Under the pieces are notes generated by a model that had not been told where the DNA came from, did not search any database, and was given only the letters and a program-made list of their open reading frames with translations. DNA of 6,810 bases, from positions 1-6,810 of the forward strand of contig CALGBN010000326.1 in assembly GCA_937877765.1 (NCBI GenBank). The letters run 5' to 3'. This DNA comes from Candidatus Bathyarchaeota archaeon (GTDB lineage: Archaea > Thermoproteota > Bathyarchaeia > TCS64). The position numbers and the translations under genes are program-made. Positions 1 to 6,321 of this stretch are shown here, one piece after another (within the stretch, counting starts at the first letter, position 1; every line of letters starts with the position of its first letter).

Positions 1-68
1 TTCAAGCAGAAGACGGCATACGAGATGTAGAGAGGTCTCGTGGGCTCGGAGATGTGTATAAGAGACAG
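1..68 (+). other. Illumina Nextera P7-side adapter (non-biological)
   Basis: This is synthetic library sequence, not genome. Positions 3-26 are the P7 flow-cell sequence, 27-34 an 8-base index (GTAGAGAG, which I recall as Nextera N707), 35-49 the Nextera read-2 segment, and 50-68 the 19-bp Tn5 mosaic end AGATGTGTATAAGAGACAG. The two leading T bases fit reads running off the end of the P7 oligo, which gives A's on the other strand. Genomic sequence starts at 69. Confidence 0.98.
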
Positions 69-141
69 GAGCATATTTCTATATCATCATACTATTTGAC
101 TATTTCATTGAACCTTGTGTTTCATAGCGTTTCAACGCGTT

Positions 142-152
142 CTTATTATATA
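142..152 (+). promoter_or_regulatory. Putative archaeal TATA box for the first response regulator
   Basis: The AT-rich string CTTATTATATA lies where an archaeal TATA box would place transcription initiation near 173-175. That is at or just before an in-frame ATG at 175, so either a leaderless message from 175 or a leader of about 55 nt before the ATG at 229 is possible. A small inverted repeat, GCGTT-tc-AACGC, sits at 127-138 just upstream. The assignment rests on position and composition only. Confidence 0.4.
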
Positions 153-215
153 CCGTAAAACAGTGTAGAAAAGGATGAACATAACAGACTGTTATGAAGA
201 TCACTCTCAGCGAAA

Positions 216-223
216 AGGTGGGG
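216..223 (+). promoter_or_regulatory. Shine-Dalgarno of the first response regulator
   Basis: AGGTGGGG is followed after 5 nt by ATG at 229. This purine-rich site is why 229 is preferred over the in-frame ATG at 175, which would add 18 residues not needed for a receiver fold. Confidence 0.55.
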
Positions 224-228
224 AAAAA

Positions 229-612
229 ATGAAAGACGAAGTATATTGTGATAATAGACTGTTATTTGTAGATGATGACCCAGCCATCCTTGAGGGTTAC
301 AGATATATTTTTGAGTATGAGGGATACACCGTGGATGTCGCTCAAAATCTATCTGAGTTGATGATTTGTTTAAAACTCTATGACTATGATGCGATAATTC
401 TTGACTATAATCTAGATAAATTAAATGGTGTCGAAATAGCAAAACAGATCAATGGAATAAAATCCGGCGTCAAGCTAATTTTCATCAGTGGACAGAAGAA
501 CGCCGAGGAAGAGCTTATCAATAATAATATCAGGATCGATGGTTTCTTTGAGAAGCCTCTTAAAGCTGAGACTTTGCTTGAATATATTTCATGTTATTTG
601 ATGGAAAAATAA
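229..612 (+). CDS. Stand-alone response regulator receiver (REC) protein 1
   Basis: This is a 127-residue CheY-like phosphoacceptor protein made of one receiver domain and no output domain. The signature residues are visible: the acidic cluster D15-D17 (FVDDDP), the phosphoacceptor D59 (AIILDY), the switch Ser87 (FISG) and the conserved K109-P110 (FFEKPL). It should accept a phosphoryl group from a histidine kinase, plausibly the kinase encoded at 1081-2853, and act by protein-protein contact in the cytoplasm. The ATG at 229 has a good Shine-Dalgarno; an ATG at 175 is possible if the message is leaderless. It ends in TAA, 73 bp before a second receiver gene of the same length but clearly different sequence. 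Output partner unknown. Confidence 0.9.
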   Translation: MKDEVYCDNRLLFVDDDPAILEGYRYIFEYEGYTVDVAQNLSELMICLKLYDYDAIILDYNLDKLNGVEIAKQINGIKSGVKLIFISGQKNAEEELINNNIRIDGFFEKPLKAETLLEYISCYLMEK

Positions 613-627
613 TATAGATTGGCAATA

Positions 628-639
628 AGAACCAGTTCT
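628..639. repeat. Short inverted repeat upstream of the second receiver gene
   Basis: AGAAC-CA-GTTCT is a 5-bp inverted repeat with a 2-bp centre, about 9 bp before the AT-rich promoter at 648-660. A symmetric site in this position could bind a dimeric regulator, but 5-bp arms also arise by chance. Confidence 0.25.
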
Positions 640-647
640 CCATATTC

Positions 648-660
648 ATTATAATATTAA
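648..660 (+). promoter_or_regulatory. Putative TATA box for receiver 2 and histidine kinase
   Basis: The AT-rich string ATTATAATATTAA is centred about 32 bp before the TTG start at 686. With initiation about 25 bp downstream of the box, the message would have almost no leader, which fits the lack of a clear Shine-Dalgarno before 686. It would give receiver 2 and the kinase their own promoter, separate from receiver 1. Assignment by position and composition only. Confidence 0.4.
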
Positions 661-685
661 TTTCAAGTGATTCGATTGGATTAGC

Positions 686-1069
686 TTGGACTATGCCTCT
701 ATATTAGTTGTGGATGATGACGAGATGATCGTCTATTTCTTCAAAATGATACTAGATGAACTAGGGTATAATGTCTTGGAGGCTTATAGCGGAAAAGAAG
801 CGATAAACCAAATGACATCTAACCTGGTCGATCTCGTTATACTTGACTACAAGTTATCCGATATGACAGGGGACATAGTAGCTAAACAAGTCAAAGAGAT
901 GAACCCAGAGACACCAATAGTGTTTATCACGGGATACAGTGAGGCAAAAGAAAAGATCAACAATACCAATCTTAGTCAACACATAATGGTCAAGCCCATC
1001 AAGGAAAATGAGTTGATCGAGACAGTTGAGATAGTGTTGAGTGAGAGACCAGTTACCGTGAGTGTTTGA
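686..1069 (+). CDS. Stand-alone response regulator receiver (REC) protein 2
   Basis: This is a 127-residue CheY-like receiver domain without an output domain. Visible landmarks are the acidic triad D10-D12 (LVVDDDE), phosphoacceptor D54 (LVILDY), switch Thr82 (FITGYS) and K103-P104 (MVKPI). It should be phosphorylated by a histidine kinase and relay the signal by docking to a partner. The start is TTG: the frame is closed by a TGA at 668-670, no ATG lies between, and MDYASILVVDDD is the expected length before the first receiver strand. Its TGA is 11 bp from the kinase start, and the kinase Shine-Dalgarno overlaps that stop codon, so the two are probably co-transcribed and translationally coupled. 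This makes it the most likely cognate receiver of the kinase. Confidence 0.9.
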   Translation: MDYASILVVDDDEMIVYFFKMILDELGYNVLEAYSGKEAINQMTSNLVDLVILDYKLSDMTGDIVAKQVKEMNPETPIVFITGYSEAKEKINNTNLSQHIMVKPIKENELIETVEIVLSERPVTVSV

Positions 1070-1074
1070 GGTGA
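1068..1074 (+). promoter_or_regulatory. Shine-Dalgarno of the histidine kinase
   Basis: GAGGTGA overlaps the last two bases of the receiver 2 stop codon and lies 6 nt before the TTG at 1081. It supports this non-ATG start. The nearby ATG at 1077 is in a different frame and is not the start. Confidence 0.7.
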
Positions 1075-1080
1075 GAATGA

Positions 1081-2853
1081 TTGAATATCAGGAGAAAACT
1101 AGTTGCAGGTTTGGCGATAGCCTATTTGCTTGTGTTTTCTGGTTTTCTCTTTTATACAAATAATCTAATTCTGAAGGGTTATTTGGAGTTTGAGCATGAA
1201 GATATCATTGAACAGACCGAGATCGGGCTCAACACATTGGAGCTCAGGATATCAGAGGTAAGTCACACTACCTCAGATTATGCAGGCAGGGATGATACAT
1301 ACTATTTTATTCAGAATAATATGAGACACTTCATCAATGATCTAATTTCTACCTCTTCTTTTATTGAAAACGAGCTCAATTTTATGATATTCATAGACAA
1401 TGAGGCGAATGTCCTCTATAGTAAAGCCTTCGACCTGACTACTCTTCAGAGTCTTGAGCTTGAGGAGTCAACCATCGACCGGGTTTTAGGCTATGAGAAA
1501 ATAGTCTCAGAACATCAAGTATCTGGAATAATCGAGCTAAATAAGGTGCCGACTATGATCGCGACTCACGAGATAACTTATAGCGATGATGAATTGCCGC
1601 CTGTAGGTACTTTGATCTGTGGAAGGTATATTGATGCGATTGAGGTAGCCAAGCTTTGTGATTACTCGTATCAAGACCTTCGGTTCATAGAATATACAGA
1701 TAGCCCAATTGATTCAAGTGATGACATCAGTATTTGGAGAAAAGATGAAAACACCATAATAGGTATAAAATCAATCTATGATATCAACGGGGAACCATAT
1801 CTTGCTATGCTAGCTGAGTCACCACGAGACTTGTATAATCAAGGCATGAGAACCATAGTCTACTTCTATGGTGCAATGATCATCATTGGAGCGATTGGAG
1901 GATTACTATCCATCTATTTACTCAACAAAACAGTGCTAGAAAGGATTCTTGGACTAAGTAAAGAAGTCAGCAACATCGACCCACGTTCCCTTGAATCAAA
2001 GACCCTTAGCATTTCAGGAGATGACGAGATATCAAGACTAAGCGAGGACATCGACGGCATGCTCCAGACCATCACAGAGTATCAAACCCGTTTAACAAGC
2101 CAAGAAAGAATGGCAACTATTGGACAGACGGCGGCAATGGTTGGTCACGATCTCAGAAATCCGCTTCAAGTTATCTATATGTTGAGTTCAAGAATTAAAC
2201 GAGTAGCTAAAAAAATTGGTGAACTCGGGGAAACGGAGCCATATGTAAGAGAGATTGAGTACATTGACGAGAACCTCAATGAACAGACCTCTTACATGAA
2301 CAAGATCGTATCCGACTTGCAGGACTTTTCAAGGTCAATTGCTTTGCAGATTGCGGAGGTTAATCTAGAGGATATGGTGATGGATGTACTTGGTACTCTA
2401 AACCTAAACGATAGCATCACTGTGTCTGTGGAGTTCAAGGACCGGTCAGAGATACAAGAAATAGATGGCAACTATTTCAGAAGAGTTGTCGTAAACTTGC
2501 TTACAAACGCTGTTCAGGCAATGCATGAAGGTGGTAAGCTTACTGTTGAAGGCAGGAGAATTGATGGAAAGAGCGTTATCTCTGTCTCTGATACGGGGGA
2601 GGGTGTCTCTGAGGAGAATATGAGAAAACTGTTTACACCTCTTTTCACGATCAAAGCAAAGGGTACTGGTCTCGGTTTAGCGGTGTGTAAACGTATTATT
2701 GATGCTCATCAGGGAGAGATCAAGGTAGACTCAGAGGAAGGCAAAGGCACCACATTCACGATTACGTTACCAGAGACTCAAGAGAATGAAGCTGAGACTC
2801 AACCTGTTGAGGCTGCAGTCTCTGAGGTTGATGTTAGCGCCGAGAACGTTTGA
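1081..2853 (+). CDS. Membrane sensor histidine kinase, CHASE4-HAMP-HisKA-HATPase
   Basis: A 590-residue sensor kinase. TM1 spans about residues 7-27. An extracytoplasmic region of about 230 residues resembles the CHASE4 family (ligand unknown), including SDYAGRDDTYYFIQ and the strand FMIFIDNEANVLYS near 101-114. TM2 is about 259-281, then a HAMP-like linker to about 335. The HisKA H-box is GHDLRNPL with phospho-acceptor H356. The ATPase domain carries the N box with N476 (VVNLLTNAVQAM), G1 DTGEGV (504-509), an F box near 517-524 and G2 GTGLGL (528-533). The last 25 or so residues form an acidic Glu/Thr/Val-rich tail. All catalytic motifs are present, so it should be active. There is no fused receiver; the neighbouring receivers are likely partners. 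Its 3' end overlaps the convergent permease gene by 20 nt. Confidence 0.95.
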   Translation: MNIRRKLVAGLAIAYLLVFSGFLFYTNNLILKGYLEFEHEDIIEQTEIGLNTLELRISEVSHTTSDYAGRDDTYYFIQNNMRHFINDLISTSSFIENELNFMIFIDNEANVLYSKAFDLTTLQSLELEESTIDRVLGYEKIVSEHQVSGIIELNKVPTMIATHEITYSDDELPPVGTLICGRYIDAIEVAKLCDYSYQDLRFIEYTDSPIDSSDDISIWRKDENTIIGIKSIYDINGEPYLAMLAESPRDLYNQGMRTIVYFYGAMIIIGAIGGLLSIYLLNKTVLERILGLSKEVSNIDPRSLESKTLSISGDDEISRLSEDIDGMLQTITEYQTRLTSQERMATIGQTAAMVGHDLRNPLQVIYMLSSRIKRVAKKIGELGETEPYVREIEYIDENLNEQTSYMNKIVSDLQDFSRSIALQIAEVNLEDMVMDVLGTLNLNDSITVSVEFKDRSEIQEIDGNYFRRVVVNLLTNAVQAMHEGGKLTVEGRRIDGKSVISVSDTGEGVSEENMRKLFTPLFTIKAKGTGLGLAVCKRIIDAHQGEIKVDSEEGKGTTFTITLPETQENEAETQPVEAAVSEVDVSAENV

Positions 2854-4141
2854 ATAGGTCGCCTAGCTGGAACCGAGCGGTAATTATTCGTTCTGTGCTG
2901 AATATCTTTGCTGCGATGTAGAGTACTGCGACGGTCCAGATGCTTATGAAGAAGATGCTTCTTAGTACCACGAAGTAGTTGCCGAGGAATGCTGCTTTTG
3001 TGGCGATTATACTGTGGGTGTAAGGTATTATCAGTAGTAGGTATTGGAATGTCGGGGGTAACATCTCGATGTCACTGAACATCAATACGAGCGCTGGGAT
3101 CATTATTGGAGTCACCAAGACACCCGTAAAGCTCTGGGCGCTACGAACATTATCAGCGAATACTGCAACACTCAATGCCATCGCTAGAGCCGAGACAAGT
3201 GTAACAAAGATTACAACACCAACTAATAGGAACCCAAAGGGGGTTATACCAAGGTTCACATCACTGATGTTCATGCTCATTGCCTCAGGAACGAAACTAA
3301 AAGCGCTATTCATGTAATATCCAAACCCTATCAGGTAACTTATCGAACCAGCAATGGCTATTACTATACTTCCGCTGAGCTTACCGCCTAGAATAGTCAT
3401 CCTGCTAACGGGTAGGGTCATGAGGATTTCGAGGGTTTTCTGTTCTTTTTCGAGGGCGATGCTTGTGGCTGCCATCTGGATGGCGAACATAACCATCATC
3501 ATTACCATGATGGGTAGCATGATGGATTGACTCATGACTAGGTTGAATATTGCTGAGGGGGCGATCTCTAGTACGCTTCCCTTCAAGATGCTTGCATAGT
3601 CGAGGGTGATGGGGTTTCTATACCCCAAAGCCGTGCCTATTCCACCTGATTCGGTGAGTAGGTTCTGTATCTTGGTGATGCTGAAGTAGTAGTTGTAGAT
3701 GTTGATGAGGTTGGATACAAGGTCTGTGCTCTGGGTCTCAGCCATGTTGAGGCTGCGTAGATTGGCGTATATCTTGATCCTGCCCTGTCTTCCCAGTGTT
3801 ATGTTATCGTTATACCCCTCTGGAATGTAGACCATGGCGCTGCTATCCGTTGATGCGAAGAGGGTTAAGGCGTCTTCGAGGCTATCAGCCACGATGGGAA
3901 CCACGGTGTTATTCGTGTATAGATAATCCAGCATAGCGTCAGTAACGAACCCATCATCATTTGTCCAGACTGCGAAACTGGCGCCTCTTACAGCACGCTG
4001 TACTGATTCTTGGCTGATCTGGATGGCGCTTCCCATCACCGGGAATATGAGTATAGGCATCAGTATAACGCCGATGAGAATCTTCGGGTCACGGACAAGC
4101 TCCTTGACCTCCTTAACAATCAACGCTATGAGGTTATTCAT
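2834..4141 (-). CDS. ABC-2 type transporter permease
   Basis: A 435-residue membrane subunit of an ABC-2 type (NatB-like) exporter. After a short cytoplasmic helix (EVKELVRDPK), TM1 is about residues 21-40. A soluble, probably external domain follows to about 195. Five or six hydrophobic segments come next, near 206-229, 256-277, 303-329, 338-355, 365-382 and 391-412. The stretch EKEQKTLEILMTLPVSR (231-247) is the conserved cytoplasmic loop of this family, which contacts the ATPase. The fold, with a large loop after TM1, is that of the ABC2_membrane_3 type. Substrate cannot be inferred; family members move ions, drugs, lipids or peptides. It is co-transcribed with the ATPase, overlapping it by 8 nt, with a perfect Shine-Dalgarno inside the ATPase gene. 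Confidence 0.92.
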   Translation of the reverse strand: MNNLIALIVKEVKELVRDPKILIGVILMPILIFPVMGSAIQISQESVQRAVRGASFAVWTNDDGFVTDAMLDYLYTNNTVVPIVADSLEDALTLFASTDSSAMVYIPEGYNDNITLGRQGRIKIYANLRSLNMAETQSTDLVSNLINIYNYYFSITKIQNLLTESGGIGTALGYRNPITLDYASILKGSVLEIAPSAIFNLVMSQSIMLPIMVMMMVMFAIQMAATSIALEKEQKTLEILMTLPVSRMTILGGKLSGSIVIAIAGSISYLIGFGYYMNSAFSFVPEAMSMNISDVNLGITPFGFLLVGVVIFVTLVSALAMALSVAVFADNVRSAQSFTGVLVTPIMIPALVLMFSDIEMLPPTFQYLLLIIPYTHSIIATKAAFLGNYFVVLRSIFFISIWTVAVLYIAAKIFSTERIITARFQLGDLFKRSRR

Positions 4142-4886
4142 TATGAGTTACCTCCATGAAGACTTCCTCAAGATTCGGCTTGTTATACTCAGCTTTGAGT
4201 TCCTCAGGAGAGCCTTGTGCTACGACGATTCCTTGATTAATGAGTGCAACCTTGTGGCAGAGATATTCTACTTCAAGCATATTGTGGCTGCTGAGAAGAA
4301 TACTAACGCCTTCTTGGTCTGCATAGCTTTTGATCATGTTTCGAACGTTGACACTCTGGATAACGTCTAATCCGCTGGTAGGCTCGTCTAGGATGGCTAG
4401 CTTGGGTTTCATCATCAAGGCCCGTGCGATCAATAGCCGTCTTAGCATTCCCTTGCTATAGCCTTTGACCCTGTCGTTTAATCGGTCTCCAAGGTCGCTG
4501 ATTAGCTTGCCCTGCTCAACAATGGTGTTCATCTCGGATTTTGATTTAGCGTAAAAACCAGCCATGAACTCAAGAAACTCTATTCCATTGAGCTGCTGGT
4601 ATGCTCCGGCTTCCTCTGGTAGGTAGCTGAATATCTGGCGTACCTTCTCAGGTTGTCTTGATACATCATATCCGAATATCTTGGCTGAACCATTTGTTGG
4701 ACTGATTAATGTGCTGAGAATACGGAGAGTCGTGGTTTTACCAGCCCCGTTGTGCCCTATGAGTCCGAATATCTCATTTTCCTTGACATTAAAGCTGGCC
4801 CCTTTTAGAGCTTCAACAGATCCGAAGGTCTTCGTTAGGTTTTCGGCTTGTATCGCGTAACCCATAGCTATCCCTGTAATATCCAC
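4134..4886 (-). CDS. ABC transporter ATP-binding protein
   Basis: A complete 250-residue nucleotide-binding subunit, partner of the downstream permease. Motifs in order, numbered from the GTG at 4886: Walker A GHNGAGKT (44-51), a YLPEE motif in the Q-loop position (88-92), signature YSKGM (143-147), Walker B LAILDE with catalytic E168, D-loop SGLD (171-174) and switch H201. YLPEE and YSKGM in place of the Q-loop glutamine and LSGGQ are usual in NatA/CcmA-like ATPases that pair with ABC-2 permeases, so activity is expected. The GTG start suits a near-leaderless message from the TATA-like box at 4902-4913, but the ATG at 4865 (MGYAIQAENLTKTFG) matches the usual N-terminus better and may be the true start. 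First gene of a two-gene operon, divergent from the amidohydrolase. Confidence 0.95.
   Translation of the reverse strand: MDITGIAMGYAIQAENLTKTFGSVEALKGASFNVKENEIFGLIGHNGAGKTTTLRILSTLISPTNGSAKIFGYDVSRQPEKVRQIFSYLPEEAGAYQQLNGIEFLEFMAGFYAKSKSEMNTIVEQGKLISDLGDRLNDRVKGYSKGMLRRLLIARALMMKPKLAILDEPTSGLDVIQSVNVRNMIKSYADQEGVSILLSSHNMLEVEYLCHKVALINQGIVVAQGSPEELKAEYNKPNLEEVFMEVTHNE
4150..4155 (-). promoter_or_regulatory. Shine-Dalgarno of the permease inside the ATPase gene
   Basis: On the minus strand GGAGGT lies 8 nt before the permease ATG (4141-4139), within the last codons of the ATPase gene. It fixes the permease start and, with the 8-nt gene overlap, implies translational coupling that keeps the two subunits in proportion. 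Confidence 0.75.
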
Positions 4887-4901
4887 CGAAACGTGGACTA
4901 G

Positions 4902-4913
4902 CTTAAAAATACT
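4902..4913 (-). promoter_or_regulatory. Putative TATA box of the ABC transporter operon
   Basis: Read on the minus strand this is AGTATTTTTAAG, centred about 22 bp before the GTG at 4886 and 43 bp before the ATG at 4865. Initiation would fall near 4883-4886. It lies in the 94-bp divergent region shared with the amidohydrolase. Position and composition only. Confidence 0.4.
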
Positions 4914-4936
4914 TCAATATTTTTTGACCTTTGGTG

Positions 4937-4945
4937 TTTTATATC
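4937..4945 (+). promoter_or_regulatory. Putative TATA box of the amidohydrolase
   Basis: TTTTATATC resembles the archaeal TATA consensus and is centred about 40 bp before the GTG at 4981, predicting initiation near 4966 and a 15-nt leader. A second AT-rich candidate, GCATATTT at 4951-4958, would give a leaderless message. Neither can be preferred from sequence alone. Confidence 0.35.
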
Positions 4946-4980
4946 TGGTAGCATATTTCTGGACGTTGATTGATTTGAGC

Positions 4981-6321
4981 GTGGACATGGTCATAAAGAA
5001 CGCACGACTAGTATCCCCAAGAGGAATAACCGAGGCTGGAGTAGCCGTAAAAGATGGAAAAATCGCTGCAGTTGCACGAGATATTCATCTACCAAAAGCA
5101 GAAAACGTGATTGACGCAAAAGGCAACTAGGTACTACCCGGGCTTCTTGATGGACATGCCCACACGTTCCTACCACCAGAAACACCAGCCACAGGCATGA
5201 AAGCGGCAGCCAAAGGCGGAGTAACCACCATGCTTGAGATGCCCGGCACACAGTTCGGATGCTTCAACGCTGACGAGTTCAAACTCAAACGTAAAACCAT
5301 GGAGGAAAGCAGCTACGTTGATTTCTGTATCCACGCTGGGTGCGCAAGTGGGTACCCGGGTGAGTTAACCAAGATGCATAAACTAGGTTCTACTGGTGCC
5401 AAGTTTTTCATCAGTAGTGCGGGTCCTAAGTGGCCTCAGACCTTTGATGGGGAGATTCTTGAGCGTTTCAAGGAGATCGCATCTTATGGTGGTTTGGCTT
5501 TGATCCACGCCGAGAACGATAGTATTCTACGGGATAACCTGAAGCGTCTCAGAGAGGCTGGTCGTAAGGATTTTGGGGCTCATCTTGAGTGGCGTCCAAG
5601 GATAGCCGAGGTAGAGGCGGGGAAAAGAATGATTGACTATCTTGAGGCGACACACTGCAGGGGCATGATTGTGCATACAGCTGTTCCTGAGACAGTCTGG
5701 TATAACGCTGAGGCAAAGATGAGGGGCGCCGAGACCTATGTGGAGACCTGCAACCAGTACCTGTACTTGACAGAGGATGATGTGAAAAAGAATGGGCCCT
5801 GGAACAAGTTCGCCCCACCGCCACGCACCAAGGCAGACAAAGCAGAGATCAGGAGACTTCTTCAAGAGGGTTGGATTGATACTATTGCTACGGATCACGC
5901 GCCTTATAGTAAGGATAGGAAAGAGGCTGGTTTGGAGGATATTTTTGAGGCTCCAAACGGTATGCCGGGGCTTGAGACTTATCTTCCAATGCTCCTGAAC
6001 GGTGTCTCCGAGGGATGGCTTACTCTTGAACGGCTTTCAGCGGTCTCTGCTGAGCGTCCAGCACAGATATACGGTATCTATCCACGGAAGGGTGTGATTG
6101 CTCCGGGTGCTGACGCTGATTTCGTCATAGTTGATTTGAATATTGAGAAGAAGATCACTAATGATGACCAGATCACGGCTTGTGGTTGGACGCCTTATGA
6201 TGGGGTAGATGTGAAAGGATGGCCAACCATGAGCATAATCAGAGGAGAGGTCGTTATGCAGAAGGATCAGGTCTTAGCTGAGCAGGGTTCTGGGTTGTTT
6301 ATTCCCCGCCTCGACGCCTAG
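4981..6321 (+). CDS. Cyclic amidohydrolase (dihydroorotase/hydantoinase superfamily) interrupted by in-frame TAG
   Basis: A 446-codon metal-dependent hydrolase gene in one continuous frame except for TAG at codon 50 (5128-5130). The GTG start gives MDMVIKNARLV, the normal beginning of the family; ATG at 4987 is an alternative. Metal-site residues are all present: H59 and H61 (DGHAH), the likely carboxylated K141 (GAKFF), H176 (LIHAEND), H232 (IVHTAVPE) and D305 (IATDHAP), followed by GMPGLETYLPMLL. Length is normal. The enzyme should open a cyclic amide ring, but the substrate is uncertain: the Arg after the first His pair and the Asn of the MPNT motif that bind dihydroorotate are replaced (HAHTF, MPGT). 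Without readthrough, neither a 49-residue N-terminal piece nor a product restarted at M73, which lacks the HxH pair, would be active. It ends in TAG, overlapping nob1 by 23 nt. Confidence 0.85.
5128..5130 (+). other. In-frame amber codon within the amidohydrolase
   Basis: TAG falls between DAKGN and VLPGLLDGHAH, in the segment just before the first metal-binding pair. Homologues commonly carry an ordinary residue here, often Tyr, Leu or Lys; TAC or TAT to TAG is one substitution. The frame is unbroken and family-like on both sides, so this is not a frameshift. Causes may be base error, recent nonsense mutation, or decoding of TAG as an amino acid. Confidence 0.9.

Noticed and set aside
146..442. 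98-residue open frame on the minus strand over the first receiver gene
   Set aside because: No family resemblance and it lies entirely opposite a clear receiver gene; an antisense shadow.
229..2853. A new defence or signalling system formed by kinase, receivers and ABC transporter
   Set aside because: The transporter is convergent to the kinase, not in its operon, and no shared site or domain links them; both are ordinary families.
4134..4886. ATPase lacking Q-loop glutamine and canonical LSGGQ, possibly inactive
   Set aside because: YLPEE and YSKGM are common in NatA/CcmA-like ATPases, and Walker A, Walker B, D-loop and switch His are all present.
4991..5251. 86-residue minus-strand frame opposite the amidohydrolase start
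   Set aside because: Leu/Arg/Val-rich low-complexity product typical of an antisense reading of an AC-rich gene; no motif or start signal.
5351..5360. GGTACCCGGG, like a KpnI-SmaI polylinker fragment
   Set aside because: It encodes Gly-Tyr-Pro-Gly in frame within the amidohydrolase, and no other vector sequence surrounds it; coincidence.
5527..5898. Two overlapping minus-strand frames and a plus-strand frame (5792-5998) inside the amidohydrolase
   Set aside because: All lie within the well-supported amidohydrolase frame and show no recognisable protein features.
5197..6321. Treating the downstream part as a separate gene starting at ATG 5197
   Set aside because: It would lack the HxH metal pair and the N-terminal strand; the frame upstream of the TAG continues the same protein family.
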